NCBI GenBank assembly: GCA_046290815.1
Contig: JBKBUF010000004.1
Coordinates: 124,001-188,000, forward strand
Origin: JBKBUF01 sp046290815
Lineage (GTDB): Bacteria > Bacteroidota > Bacteroidia > Cytophagales > Cytophagaceae
Reading direction: 5' to 3'
Length of the DNA: 64,000 nt
A program made the translations under genes and the position numbers. The notes under the pieces were generated by a model, which had not been told where the DNA came from, searched no databases, and was given only the letters and a program-made list of their open reading frames with translations. Every line of letters starts with the position of its first letter. The first letter of the stretch is position 1. Below, piece by piece: positions 1 through 8,801 of the stretch.

Positions 1-105
1 ATCAGCCATAGGCCTTTCAGGCCTTTCCTGGTTTCCAAAAAAGATGAAATAGGTGATAAATATTAATAAAATCAGGATATAACCTGTGATCTGATTCCTG
101 TCCAT
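1..105 (-). CDS. yidC: YidC membrane protein insertase, N-terminal 35 residues (runs off the window)
   Basis: Only the first 35 codons are inside the window, reading leftwards off position 1. They begin MDRNQITGYILI and form one hydrophobic segment followed by a polar stretch (NQERPERP). That start is typical of Bacteroidota YidC, whose first TM helix precedes a large periplasmic domain. YidC inserts membrane proteins with or without SecYEG. It lies 42 bp downstream of pyrG on the same strand; a pyrG-yidC pair is common in this phylum as I recall it. The call rests on the short N-terminus and on context, since the diagnostic C-terminal core is outside the window. Confidence 0.75.
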   Translation of the reverse strand, partial: MDRNQITGYILILLIFITYFIFFGNQERPERPMAD

Positions 106-147
106 TATTTATATTACTTAGATAAAAAATTTTGCAAATCTAATTCT

Positions 148-1788
148 TTAAATCGTTTTTGCCTGTTTTTCTTTAGAAAATTCCATTGCGGCTTTTACAA
201 ATTTTACAAATAAGGGATGAGGATTCAATACTGTACTCTTTAATTCCGGGTGAAACTGTGAACCAACAAAATGCCTGTGATCTTTTAATTCTATTATTTC
301 GACCAGCTTTGAGTCAGGATTTATCCCGGAAGCTATCATCCCTGCTTTTTCAAACTGTTTTAGGTACTTATTGTTAAATTCGTACCTATGTCTATGTCTT
401 TCACTGATTTTGGTTTTCCCGTAAATGCCGTGCACCTTGCTTCCCTTCAGCAATTCACAAGGATAAGCCCCAAGTCTCATTGTTCCGCCTTTTTGCGTAA
501 CATTTTTCTGAGATTCCATCATATCTATGACCGGATGGGTTGTCTTTTTATTCATTTCCGTAGAGGCAGCATCTTTAAAGCCCAGTACATTTCTGGCAAA
601 TTCAATAACTGCACACTGCATTCCCAGGCATATTCCAAAGAATGGCACATTGTTTTCTCTGGCAAATTTGATGGCCTTAATTTTACCTTCAATACCTCTT
701 TCTCCGAATCCCGGAGCCACTAATATCCCGTCCAGATTATCTAAAAGCTGATCAACATTTTCTTCTGTAATGTTTTCAGATTGTATCCACTTCAGCTTTA
801 CCTTACATTCATTTTCTGCCCCTGAATGTACGAATGCTTCTACAATTGATTTATAAGCATCATGCAACTCTACATATTTTCCAACCAATCCGATATTTAT
901 TTCACAGGTAGGGTTTTTCAATTTGCCCAGGAAATCTTTCCATGCATCAATTTTTGCCTCTCCTTTGTTAGACAACTTTAACTTAGTGAGTACCCTTTCG
1001 TCAAGTTTTTCTTTTTTCATCAGCAGAGGTACATCATAAATCGTCTCAGCATCTATGGACTCTATGACAGAATTCACGTTTACATTACAAAACAATGCAA
1101 GTTTCTTTCTGATTTCTATAGGAAGAGGATGCTCGGTTCTGCAAACAAGTATATCCGGTTGAACTCCTGCTTCTGATAGTTGTCGTACAGAATGTTGTGT
1201 TGGCTTGGTTTTGAGCTCTCCTGCTGCTTTCAGATAAGGAACCAGAGTCAGATGTATAACAAGGCTGTCGTTAGGAGGGAGTTCCCATCTTAATTGCCTT
1301 ACTGCTTCAAGGAAAGGAAGGGATTCGATGTCACCCACGCAACCACCAATTTCAGTAATGACAATATCGTAGAGTCCGTTCTGCCCTAAAAGAAGGAAAT
1401 TTCTTTTTATCTCGTCTGTGATGTGAGGTACTACCTGAACAGTTTTACCTAAGAAGGCTCCTTGTCTTTCTTTAGAAATTACAGTGTTGTAAATTCTTCC
1501 TGTAGTAACATTGTTTGCCTGCGAAGTAGGTATATTCAGAAACCTTTCATAATGTCCTAAATCGAGATCAGTTTCTGCTCCATCGTCTGTGACATAGCAT
1601 TCACCGTGTTCATAAGGATTGAGGGTACCTGGATCAATGTTGATATAAGGATCAAATTTTTGGATGGTAACTCTGAACCCTCTGGATTGCAGAAGTTTTG
1701 CCAATGATGCGGAAATTATCCCTTTTCCCAGGGAAGATGTTACCCCGCCGGTAACGAAAATGTATTTTGCAGATGCCATAAGTGACAT
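148..1788 (-). CDS. pyrG: CTP synthase
   Basis: Makes CTP from UTP, ATP and glutamine, the last step of de novo pyrimidine nucleotide synthesis, in the cytoplasm. The 546-residue product has the family's usual length. The N-terminal synthetase domain starts with YIFVTGGVTSSLGKG, the P-loop-like ATP site, followed by FDPYINIDPGT and HGECYVTDDGAETD. The C-terminal class I glutamine amidotransferase domain has the nucleophile elbow GICLGMQ and a later GSQFHPE histidine/glutamate pair. An in-frame ATG three codons on (1779) gives MASAKYIF and is an equally good start. A TAnnTTTG promoter element sits about 25 bp upstream, so the leader is short. Confidence 0.97.
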   Translation of the reverse strand: MSLMASAKYIFVTGGVTSSLGKGIISASLAKLLQSRGFRVTIQKFDPYINIDPGTLNPYEHGECYVTDDGAETDLDLGHYERFLNIPTSQANNVTTGRIYNTVISKERQGAFLGKTVQVVPHITDEIKRNFLLLGQNGLYDIVITEIGGCVGDIESLPFLEAVRQLRWELPPNDSLVIHLTLVPYLKAAGELKTKPTQHSVRQLSEAGVQPDILVCRTEHPLPIEIRKKLALFCNVNVNSVIESIDAETIYDVPLLMKKEKLDERVLTKLKLSNKGEAKIDAWKDFLGKLKNPTCEINIGLVGKYVELHDAYKSIVEAFVHSGAENECKVKLKWIQSENITEENVDQLLDNLDGILVAPGFGERGIEGKIKAIKFARENNVPFFGICLGMQCAVIEFARNVLGFKDAASTEMNKKTTHPVIDMMESQKNVTQKGGTMRLGAYPCELLKGSKVHGIYGKTKISERHRHRYEFNNKYLKQFEKAGMIASGINPDSKLVEIIELKDHRHFVGSQFHPELKSTVLNPHPLFVKFVKAAMEFSKEKQAKTI

Positions 1789-1812
1789 AAAATTTTTTCA
1801 ACTTATGGGATA

Positions 1813-1820
1813 CAAAGGTA
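1813..1820 (-). promoter_or_regulatory. -7 promoter element for pyrG
   Basis: On the minus strand this reads TACCTTTG, a perfect match to the Bacteroidota housekeeping sigma element TAnnTTTG. The expected start of transcription is near 1807, leaving roughly 20-28 nt before the pyrG start codons. I see no clean TTTG at the -33 position, only a T-rich stretch. Confidence 0.5.
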
Positions 1821-2071
1821 AACTTTTAGTTTGGTAAAATTTTAATACATGTCATTTATTTTAAATTTTTTTTTGCATAAATCTTACCTGAAATTGATTC
1901 TTATTTAATTCAGGAATAATGAGGCAAAAGTCTTTAATTCAAATCTTATCTGAAGTTTTATTATAATAATCTAATAAATAATAGAAATAAAGCAATAATT
2001 AATCACCTGCAACATTTGGAAATAAACTTATCAGGTATCTGCAGTTTCTTTTCCTATATGAAAATTCAGTT
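1821..2071. other. Divergent intergenic region between pyrG and the tRNA nucleotidyltransferase gene
   Basis: This is the bulk of a 317-bp AT-rich gap between divergent genes. Promoter-like elements are found at both edges (1813-1820 minus strand, 2072-2079 plus strand). Between them I see no ORF with convincing coding character, no strong hairpin and no RNA gene. Confidence 0.5.
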
Positions 2072-2079
2072 TATTTTTG
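2072..2079 (+). promoter_or_regulatory. -7 promoter element for the CCA-adding enzyme gene
   Basis: TATTTTTG matches TAnnTTTG exactly. It places the transcription start near 2084, about 22 nt ahead of the ATG at 2106. The -33 region is T-rich but lacks an exact TTTG, so this is moderate evidence. Confidence 0.4.
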
Positions 2080-2105
2080 AAGAATATTCTTAGCTTGACA
2101 GTTTA

Positions 2106-3548
2106 ATGTCAGAATTGAAAACAGATTTTTCGGAATTTTTAAAAACCAATAAAGTATTCTCGCTGGTAAAGAAAAGTGCTGATGAACTTAGGCTTGAATG
2201 TTATATCATTGGAGGGTATGTAAGAGATTTACTTTTACAAAGGGAATCAAAAGATATCGATATAGTTTGCCTTGGAAGTGGAATAGCTTTAGCCAATCAG
2301 GTTGCCAAAAATTCCGGCCAAAACATGAATGTCAGTACTTTTAAAAATTTTGGTACTGCTATGTTGCGATATGATGATTGGGAAGTCGAGTTTGTAGGAG
2401 CCAGGAAAGAATCTTATAACCGGAATTCCAGAAAACCTATTGTGGAAGATGGTACACTGGAAGATGATCAGAAAAGAAGAGATTTTACCATCAATGCATT
2501 AGCCATAAGCCTTAACGCAAAAAATTTTGGTCTATTGATAGATCCGTTTGGAGGATTAGCGCATCTGAAATCAAAAATAATTAAAACTCCGCTTGACCCT
2601 GTTGTTACTTTCAGTGATGATCCATTAAGAATGATGCGGGCAATCAGATTTGCCAGTCAGTTAGGATTTGATATAGATCCTGACACGTTTTCAGCTATCC
2701 AGGCAAACAGGAGCAGATTGTCTATTGTAAGTATGGAACGCATTTCGGATGAATTAAATAAAATCATTCTTTCAGCCCGGCCTTCTTATGGTTTTAAACT
2801 TTTATATCACGCAGGGATATTGGAGGATATTTTTCCCGAATTAACCGCACTACAAGGTGTGGAGACAATTGATAATAAATCTCATAAAGATAATTTTTAT
2901 CATACTTTGCAGGTGCTGGATAATGTGGCAGCAGAATCATCTGACCTTTGGTTGAGGTGGGCTGCATTATTACATGATATTGCCAAGCCGGCAACCAAAA
3001 GGTTTGACAAAAAACAAGGGTGGACTTTTCACGGACATGAAGAAAAAGGAGCCAAAATGGTACCCGCAATATTCAGAAGAATGCGTCTTCCTATGAATGA
3101 AAAAATGAAAAGTGTAATGAATCTTGTACGATTACATCTAAGGCCGATTGCACTTGTCAAAGAAAATATTACAGACTCGGCTGTACGTAGACTGGTAGTT
3201 GAAGCGGGAGAAGATTACGAATCATTGATGAAATTATGTAGAGCGGATATCACAAGTAAGAATAATCAAAAGGTTCAGAAGTATCTTGAAAACTTCAAAA
3301 AGGTGGAAATAAAAGTGGAAGAGGTAAATGAAAAAGATTCATTAAGAAATTTTCAACCTGTTCTTACCGGTGAAGATATAATGAAAATTTTCGATATTCC
3401 TCCGGGCAGGATAATTGGAGATATTAAGAATGATCTGAGAGATGCTATGTTGGACGGAATAATCAAAAATGAATATGAAGAGGCTCTGAGATTTGTTCTG
3501 GAAATAGCTAAGAAAAAATATGGACTGAATCCTAAAAATCAATTATAA
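2106..3548 (+). CDS. CCA tRNA nucleotidyltransferase / poly(A) polymerase family, HD-domain type
   Basis: Adds or repairs the 3' CCA end of tRNAs. That suits this organism: the one tRNA gene in the window does not encode CCA. The polymerase head domain has the GGYVRDLL motif (residues 36-43) followed by the metal-binding pair in DIDIV (50-54), then RRDFTINAL, which is the class II nucleotidyltransferase signature. An RNA-binding region follows. A C-terminal HD phosphohydrolase domain carries LHDIAKP and a downstream LHLRP. The length of 480 residues fits HD-containing family members. It converges with the glycosyltransferase gene, overlapping it by 6 bp. Distinguishing CCA-adding from poly(A) activity from sequence alone is not safe. 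Confidence 0.92.
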   Translation: MSELKTDFSEFLKTNKVFSLVKKSADELRLECYIIGGYVRDLLLQRESKDIDIVCLGSGIALANQVAKNSGQNMNVSTFKNFGTAMLRYDDWEVEFVGARKESYNRNSRKPIVEDGTLEDDQKRRDFTINALAISLNAKNFGLLIDPFGGLAHLKSKIIKTPLDPVVTFSDDPLRMMRAIRFASQLGFDIDPDTFSAIQANRSRLSIVSMERISDELNKIILSARPSYGFKLLYHAGILEDIFPELTALQGVETIDNKSHKDNFYHTLQVLDNVAAESSDLWLRWAALLHDIAKPATKRFDKKQGWTFHGHEEKGAKMVPAIFRRMRLPMNEKMKSVMNLVRLHLRPIALVKENITDSAVRRLVVEAGEDYESLMKLCRADITSKNNQKVQKYLENFKKVEIKVEEVNEKDSLRNFQPVLTGEDIMKIFDIPPGRIIGDIKNDLRDAMLDGIIKNEYEEALRFVLEIAKKKYGLNPKNQL

Positions 3549-4649
3549 TAGTTTTAGAATTTTAGCTGCACCAATTTCAGGATCCAGGTCTTTCATTAAG
3601 TCTTTCCGTTTGTTTATCATCTCTTCTGTAAAAGGGATAGTCATTAGTTCTGAGATTTTTTTACTGATGTCACCATCGGAAATTTCTAATGCTTCAGGAA
3701 TACCTGTTTGCTGAGCAGTAAGCGCATCGCTTAGACAATGTCTGCCCCAAAGCAATGAATTAATCAATTTCAATTTAACACCTGTTCCCGGCACTGAATA
3801 CAATAAATGAATATGAGCATTTTCAATTAACCGGTATAATGTTTCCTGGTCAGGATCAGGAATCAATTCTGCAAAAGGAAATTTGCTGCAAAATTTCTTG
3901 AATTGATCGGTAGGATCTTTACCCGTTATGATTAATGGAAAGGAAATTTCAGTTAGGTTCGGTAACAGATATTCTATGGAACGAATATTTTCCGGTACTG
4001 AAAGATTGCCATGGTAAAGCAAATATTTCCCCACACCTGGTTTACATCTGAAATTAAAATCAGAAAATGGGTTGACAGTAATGAGTTTTTTTGAAGGAAA
4101 AACTTTTTTATAATACTCATTTTCTTGCTTTGAAATTGTAAGTATATAATCTGCAGCAGCAAGGTTTTTTTCAAATACATAAAGCTTTGCTGATTCAGTG
4201 TAGAAAAAAATTTTTTCCTTAAGGTCTTTTGCTGATTTAAACAGATTCCAGTAATAATGCGGTTCTATATTGTGCATTCTTACTATTTTCTTTCTTGATG
4301 ATAAGGAAGGATGGTTCAGTAAATAGCAGCTATGTAACCCTTCAAACAAGATAGGGTAGGGGTTTTTATTTAAATTATTAATTAAGTCCTTATCCGACCT
4401 TGATTTTACTATGTATGGAATGGTAGAAAGGACAGAGCTTAATCCCTCTTTTCTTTTATATATGAAAATTTCTTCACAAATGCTCTCCAGGTTATGATCA
4501 ACATTTCTCCCTTTGGAAAAAGCGTGTAGGATTATTTTTATACCTGCCGCCTTAAGGGCTTTGATTTTATAATACACATCTATTACACCTCCGTAATCAG
4601 GAGGTGATGGTACATCAAAGGAAATAATATTTAGAGTGCGGTTTTCCAA
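3543..4649 (-). CDS. Glycosyltransferase family 4-like protein
   Basis: A probable cytoplasmic glycosyltransferase with GT-B fold acting in cell-envelope or capsular glycan synthesis; donor and acceptor are unknown. The N-terminal half has PPDYGGVIDVYY, resembling the acceptor-side glycine loop of GT4 enzymes. The C-terminal half has LLYHGNLSVPENIRSIEYL, LIITGKDP and PGTGVKLKLINSL, as in GT4 nucleotide-sugar binding domains; the usual E-x7-E motif is not obvious. The only in-frame start is TTG at 4649, because a stop codon lies two codons upstream and the next methionine is too far inside. It lies 31 bp downstream of ftsE and could be cotranscribed with it. Confidence 0.75.
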   Translation of the reverse strand: MENRTLNIISFDVPSPPDYGGVIDVYYKIKALKAAGIKIILHAFSKGRNVDHNLESICEEIFIYKRKEGLSSVLSTIPYIVKSRSDKDLINNLNKNPYPILFEGLHSCYLLNHPSLSSRKKIVRMHNIEPHYYWNLFKSAKDLKEKIFFYTESAKLYVFEKNLAAADYILTISKQENEYYKKVFPSKKLITVNPFSDFNFRCKPGVGKYLLYHGNLSVPENIRSIEYLLPNLTEISFPLIITGKDPTDQFKKFCSKFPFAELIPDPDQETLYRLIENAHIHLLYSVPGTGVKLKLINSLLWGRHCLSDALTAQQTGIPEALEISDGDISKKISELMTIPFTEEMINKRKDLMKDLDPEIGAAKILKLL

Positions 4650-4680
4650 TAAACCTTAAATGACTATAGATAAAAATAGG

Positions 4681-5391
4681 TTATAAGGTGTAATGCATGC
4701 TAAATAGCTCTTTGGAAGAATCGAGAACTTTGCCTTCTTCAATCTTCAAAATTCTGGATGGATATTTATCAATGAAAGAATGATTATGTGTTGCCATCAA
4801 TACTGAAGTTCCGCTTCGGTTAATCTCCTGGAAAATTTTCATTATTTCTTCTGCCACTTCCGGGTCCAGATTACCTGTAGGTTCATCTGCAATCAGAATT
4901 GTAGGCTCATTTAACAAAGCCCTGGCGATTACAATTCTTTGTTGCTCTCCCCCTGAAAGCTGATGAGGCATTTTTGGAGCAGAATATGCTAAGCCCACCT
5001 TCATTAAAACTTCATTGATTCGGGTTTTAATGGCAGTTTTATCTTTCCAGCCTGTTGCTTTTAAAACGAATAGGAGATTTTCTCCTACACTTCTGTCATG
5101 AAGGAGTTGAAAATCTTGAAATACAATTCCTATTTTTCTTCTAAGGAAGGGTATTTTGGATTTTTTAATTTTGTTTACCAGGTATTCACTTACCCTGATT
5201 TCTCCGGCTTTTACCGGTAAGTCAGCATATAAACATTTAAGCAGAGAGCTTTTACCACTGCCTGTCCTTCCGATAAGATAAACAAACTCTCCCTTTTGGA
5301 TTTCAAAATTTACATTGTGCAGAACTTCCATTCCATCCTGATCAATATAAACATTTTTTAAACTAACAACGATATCTGATGAGTCTTCCAT
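4681..5391 (-). CDS. ftsE: Cell-division ABC transporter ATPase FtsE
   Basis: ATP-binding half of the FtsEX complex, which regulates peptidoglycan hydrolases at the division septum from the inner face of the membrane. At 236 residues it is a single ABC domain: Walker A is GRTGSGKSSLLK, the Q-loop is VFQDFQLL, the signature is LSGGEQQR, Walker B is ILIADEPTGNLD and the switch histidine lies in LMATHNHSF. This matches FtsE better than generic exporters (NFEIQKGEFVYLIGRTGSGKSS region, LLHDRSVGENLLF). Its membrane partner FtsX is encoded about 21 kb away at 26461-27360, so the pair is split. Other small ABC ATPases such as LolD remain a weaker alternative. Confidence 0.85.
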   Translation of the reverse strand: MEDSSDIVVSLKNVYIDQDGMEVLHNVNFEIQKGEFVYLIGRTGSGKSSLLKCLYADLPVKAGEIRVSEYLVNKIKKSKIPFLRRKIGIVFQDFQLLHDRSVGENLLFVLKATGWKDKTAIKTRINEVLMKVGLAYSAPKMPHQLSGGEQQRIVIARALLNEPTILIADEPTGNLDPEVAEEIMKIFQEINRSGTSVLMATHNHSFIDKYPSRILKIEEGKVLDSSKELFSMHYTL

Positions 5392-5398
5392 CCGTTAA

Positions 5399-5602
5399 TT
5401 AAAGTTCAAGTTTTCGAAGAGTTCCAAAAGGAAGAGTTTTAATTATTTCTTCCAGTTCTTTTTCCTTTCCTTCTAGTCCATACTTTTTAAGTAATTTTAC
5501 TGGTCTGTCGGCACGGAAATAGGCAATAAGCACAAAGTTGTCATCTCTGAGCTGGATATAGTCAGGAATTTTAGCTTTGCCTTTTACCTTTATTATATAC
5601 AT
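5399..5602 (-). CDS. Small conserved-looking protein of unknown function (67 residues)
   Basis: I do not recognise this family. It starts with ATG at 5602 (MYIIKVKGKAK) and ends 7 bp before ftsE on the same strand, so it is probably cotranscribed with ftsE. The product has no signal peptide or TM segment. A mixed beta/alpha pattern is suggested: two short strands (MYIIKVKG and NFVLIAYF) followed by a charged helix (KGLEGKEKELEEIIKTLP-like) and a short tail, FGTLRKLEL. The dense, regular amino-acid composition and tight spacing argue for a real gene. Confidence 0.6.
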   Translation of the reverse strand: MYIIKVKGKAKIPDYIQLRDDNFVLIAYFRADRPVKLLKKYGLEGKEKELEEIIKTLPFGTLRKLEL

Positions 5603-5640
5603 CAACTGGTAGCTCCTGATTTTATTATCTTATGTTCAGC

Positions 5641-6297
5641 TTAGCTATTAAGTTTTTTATGATCACTCAGGAATTTCTCAAGTCCAATGTCAGTAAGTGG
5701 ATGATTTAACAATCCGGTAATAACATTAAGGGGGCATGTCACCACATCTGCTCCGATTTCAGCGCATTTTATCAAATGCATAGTATGTCTCACTGATGCT
5801 GCCAATACCTCAGTTTCGAACCCATAATTGTCATAAATAGTAACAATCTGGTCTATAAGATCAAGCCCGTCGGTAGAAACATCATCCAATCTTCCAACGA
5901 AAGGGGAGATATAGGTAGCTCCGGCTTTTGCAGCTAATATGGCCTGGCCGGGAGAAAAGCATAAAGTACAATTGGTTCTTATCCCGTTTTTGGTGAAATA
6001 TTTGATTGCTTTAATTCCATCTTTAATAAGAGGAACTTTTACCACAATTTTTTCATCTATTGTTACCAGTTCTTCTCCTTCTTTAATAATACCTTTAAAA
6101 TCTGTCGCGATCACTTCTGCACTTACATCCCCGTCTACAATATCACAGATGGCTTTATAATGAGCGAATATGTTATTCTTGCCTTTTATCCCCTCCTTAG
6201 CCATAAGGCTTGGGTTAGTGGTAACTCCGTCCAAAACGCCAAGTTCATGCGCTTCCTGGATTTCTTTAAGATTGGCTGTGTCAATAAAAAACTTCAT
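5641..6297 (-). CDS. fsa: Fructose-6-phosphate aldolase / transaldolase-like (TalC/FSA family)
   Basis: A small class I aldolase that makes or breaks fructose 6-phosphate, or a short transaldolase of the pentose phosphate pathway; these subfamilies cannot be separated confidently here. The 218-residue product has MKFFIDTANLKEI, GVTTNPSLMAKEG and KVPLIKDGIKAI, where the lysine of KVPL is the Schiff-base residue, plus TLCFSPGQAILAAKAGATYISPFVGR. The longer open frame extends to 6390, but the family start is the ATG at 6297. A TAnnTTTG element at 6318-6325 lies inside the extension and supports the shorter start. It lies between the SRP RNA and the 67-residue gene. Confidence 0.92.
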   Translation of the reverse strand: MKFFIDTANLKEIQEAHELGVLDGVTTNPSLMAKEGIKGKNNIFAHYKAICDIVDGDVSAEVIATDFKGIIKEGEELVTIDEKIVVKVPLIKDGIKAIKYFTKNGIRTNCTLCFSPGQAILAAKAGATYISPFVGRLDDVSTDGLDLIDQIVTIYDNYGFETEVLAASVRHTMHLIKCAEIGADVVTCPLNVITGLLNHPLTDIGLEKFLSDHKKLNS

Positions 6298-6317
6298 AGG
6301 ATTAATAATTATGGTTA

Positions 6318-6325
6318 CAAAACTA
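6318..6325 (-). promoter_or_regulatory. -7 promoter element for fructose-6-phosphate aldolase
   Basis: The minus strand reads TAGTTTTG, a full TAnnTTTG match. Transcription would start near 6313, about 16 nt before the ATG at 6297. This decides between the two possible start codons of the aldolase gene. Confidence 0.45.
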
Positions 6326-6407
6326 AATAAATAAAGGTGAATTGATTCTCTAATATACGAATTCTTATTCACATAGTGTAAAAAATACAATAATTAAAAA
6401 AGGCATA

Positions 6408-6505
6408 AAAAAAGGCAAATCCAATATCGCACCGCTTCGACCGCCTACCCTTGCTTCCTTCCGGACCTGGGGGGGTTCAGCAGGAGCTGGTCGTATAGAT
6501 TTGCC
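6408..6505 (-). ncRNA. ffs: Signal recognition particle RNA, small bacterial (4.5S) type
   Basis: RNA partner of Ffh in co-translational targeting to the membrane. On the minus strand the diagnostic apical motif CAGGTCCGGAAGGAAGCA is present, with the GGAA tetraloop-type hairpin that Ffh binds. The ends pair through GGCAAAT and ATTTGCC, closing a single long hairpin of about 92 nt. A T-run (TTTTTTTA on the minus strand, 6406-6413) follows the closing stem as a terminator. A good promoter lies directly upstream (6510-6538), with the expected start of transcription matching the 5' end of the stem. The RNA is of the short type without an Alu domain. Confidence 0.95.
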
Positions 6506-6509
6506 TTTG

Positions 6510-6538
6510 CAAAGGTATAAATCCTTTACAGAAACAAA
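6510..6538 (-). promoter_or_regulatory. Promoter of the SRP RNA
   Basis: Minus strand: TTTG (6535-6538), a 17-bp spacer, then TACCTTTG (6510-6517), a perfect TAnnTTTG. The predicted transcription start, near 6504-6505, coincides with the first base of the closing stem of the SRP RNA, which supports both calls. Confidence 0.7.
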
Positions 6539-6948
6539 AACTATTTAAGAATTTAAATAGTTCAGGATTTGGCTCCCATTTTCTATCTCATCTTTTAAAA
6601 TCGTAAAACCTAGAAATAAGATTTAATACAAATTGACTTGGTTTTGTATAATCTTTTCATAAAAAAAGTCAATGATAACTATCCGAAAGGATTTTTGATC
6701 CAACCTTTCTAAAAAGCCTGATTAGGTTGAAATTTTAGAATATTTACAATTGCCAATTTGATAACTAAGCGTACAAAATCTGTCATAACAGTTTAAGAAT
6801 CAATTTGTTACGTGAAATATATTTTGAAAAATCCTTGCCTTTTGTATTAGCAGAATCCATCTTTGTATTGTTAATGGTCGATTTGCACGACTTGAAAACA
6901 GGAGAAAAAATGGTGTTTAAAATTTTTTTTAACCACTAATACCAAAAC
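6539..6948. other. Intergenic region upstream of the RCC1 gene
   Basis: About 410 bp of AT-rich sequence between the divergent SRP RNA and RCC1-repeat genes. Just upstream of the RCC1 gene, CATCTTTG around 6858 is one mismatch from TAnnTTTG, but the nearest TTTG is at the wrong spacing. I see no ORF, RNA gene or strong inverted repeat here. Confidence 0.4.
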
Positions 6949-8796
6949 ATGATGAAATCTAAGCTTACAACAATTATTACCTTATCGATTTTTCTACCCC
7001 TTTTAATATTACAGTCTGTTTATGGACAGAATTTAAATTATAGCGGAGGGGTAAATTATAGCGGGTTATTATGTGGAGACGGGACTGTAAGACTTTGGGG
7101 AAACAATAATACAGGACAACTGGGAACCGGGAGTACAGGGGCAGCGACAACAACCATGCAAACACCTGCTGTTTTAACTAATATAAAGCAATTTGACACC
7201 GGAAGTGGTCAGTTTGGCGTGGCGTTGACAAATGGCGACCAGGTTTATGCCTGGGGAGAAAACAACAGAGGTCAATTGGGAAATGGAACATGTTGTGCAA
7301 ATAATGGAACACCGGAATCGGTTTGTGCTTCAGGTTCGTACAGCGGAGGAAATTGTGTACCGATTTCTGATGTAAAGTTTGTAACAGCCACAAATGAAAC
7401 AGCTTATGCTATTAAAAATGATGGCAGCGTTTGGGCTTGGGGTAGTAATGATAACGGTCAGATTGGTGACGGAACCATAATTAATAGAAACAACCCGGTT
7501 CAAATAACCTTTCCTGCCGGTATTCAGATTGTAGCTCTGGATGGTGGGGACGATTATGTTTTAGCTTTAGACCAAAACGGATGTGTCTGGTCTTGGGGTT
7601 TAAATGACGTGGGCCAGTTAGGAGATGGTACAAGAACCAACAGAAGTTCACCGGTACAGGTTAAAGATCCTTCAGGCACCGGACAATTGTGTAATATAAG
7701 CTCAGTAGCGGCAGGCGATGCAACAGGCTATGCCATAACAACTTCAGGTCAGGTACTTTCATGGGGAAAAAATTCCAATGGACAAATGGGGGTAGGAGTT
7801 GCCGGAACACGTCCTTCCGGAAGTGGTGGTTGTGCATGCGGTACGCTTCCTGAATATATTGTTTGCGGGCAAACCACCAGTACAGCCAATTGCTCTTCAG
7901 GAAGATTAACGGGAGTAACTCAGATTTCCGGAGGCCAGTCACATGTGATTGCTCTTCTAAATACAGGAGAAGTAGTAGGCTGGGGCGCGAATGCTGACGG
8001 AGCTTTAGGTGTAGGAAGTACCACAGGTAATTTTAATGGCCCCCAGTACGTATTAACTGCTGCATCCACCAGGTTGACCGGAATTACATCAATTTCTGAT
8101 GGTGACCTTAATGGATTTGCGTATGATGCTGTAAATAACATCATGTATATGTGGGGCGACAACGCTTTCGGTCAGCTCGGGCCGGGAAGTACCATAGGAA
8201 CTGACAGAGGTTATGCTGCAGCCGGTTGGGCTATGCCTTCAGGTTGTGTAATAGTAATGCCGGTACAGCTATTGTTTCTTAAGGCCATCTTTATACCAGG
8301 GTCTGCAGGGGTTCTGGTTACATGGTCAACCGCTAAAGAAGAAAATTCAAATCGGTTTTATGTTCAGAAAAGTTACGATCTGATCAGCTGGGAAAATGCA
8401 GGTACAGTCAAATCTGCAGGAAATTCAAGCCAGATTATAAGTTATGAATTTATTGATCAGCAGGTGCCGGACAAAACAATTTATTATCGTCTGATTCAGG
8501 TCGATTTTGACGGTAAAAAACAGATATCACCGTCAGTGTGGTTATCAGGAAATAATACTTACAATATACTTATAAAAAATCCTGTCCAGAAGGACGAAGG
8601 TGTCATTATAAAAACCGACAAAAGTATTACCGAAAAAATACAACTTCTGGATGTAACAGGACGTATCCATGCTGAGGCGCAACCGGATTCTGATGTGATG
8701 ATTCTTCCTGTAATCTCCTCCATTACCTCTTATGCATTAGTAAAAGTAATTTTCATAACAGGTGAAGTTAAAATTTTCAAAGTCTTAATCCAGTAA
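6949..8796 (+). CDS. Secreted RCC1-repeat (seven-bladed propeller) protein with T9SS-like C-terminal region
   Basis: A 615-residue exported protein. An N-terminal signal peptide (about residues 1-26, ending in QSVYGQ) is followed by seven RCC1 repeats marked by the W-G-x-N-x-x-G-Q-L-G pattern: LWGNNNTGQLG, AWGENNRGQLG, AWGSNDNGQIG, SWGLNDVGQLG, SWGKNSNGQMG, GWGANADGALG and MWGDNAFGQLG. Seven repeats make one complete beta-propeller. The C-terminal 170 residues (from about LLFLKAIF) look like the fibronectin-like spacer (VTWSTAKEENSNRFYVQKS, YYRLIQVDFDGK) found in Bacteroidota secreted proteins, then a degenerate type A T9SS sorting domain ending KIFKVLIQ. The ligand is unknown. Only 5 bp separate it from the GH16 gene, so the two are likely cotranscribed. 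Confidence 0.85.
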   Translation: MMKSKLTTIITLSIFLPLLILQSVYGQNLNYSGGVNYSGLLCGDGTVRLWGNNNTGQLGTGSTGAATTTMQTPAVLTNIKQFDTGSGQFGVALTNGDQVYAWGENNRGQLGNGTCCANNGTPESVCASGSYSGGNCVPISDVKFVTATNETAYAIKNDGSVWAWGSNDNGQIGDGTIINRNNPVQITFPAGIQIVALDGGDDYVLALDQNGCVWSWGLNDVGQLGDGTRTNRSSPVQVKDPSGTGQLCNISSVAAGDATGYAITTSGQVLSWGKNSNGQMGVGVAGTRPSGSGGCACGTLPEYIVCGQTTSTANCSSGRLTGVTQISGGQSHVIALLNTGEVVGWGANADGALGVGSTTGNFNGPQYVLTAASTRLTGITSISDGDLNGFAYDAVNNIMYMWGDNAFGQLGPGSTIGTDRGYAAAGWAMPSGCVIVMPVQLLFLKAIFIPGSAGVLVTWSTAKEENSNRFYVQKSYDLISWENAGTVKSAGNSSQIISYEFIDQQVPDKTIYYRLIQVDFDGKKQISPSVWLSGNNTYNILIKNPVQKDEGVIIKTDKSITEKIQLLDVTGRIHAEAQPDSDVMILPVISSITSYALVKVIFITGEVKIFKVLIQ

Positions 8797-8801
8797 ATTA
8801 T

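Noticed and set aside
6298..6390. N-terminal extension of the aldolase
   Set aside because: The family starts at MKFFIDTAN, and the promoter element lies inside the extension.
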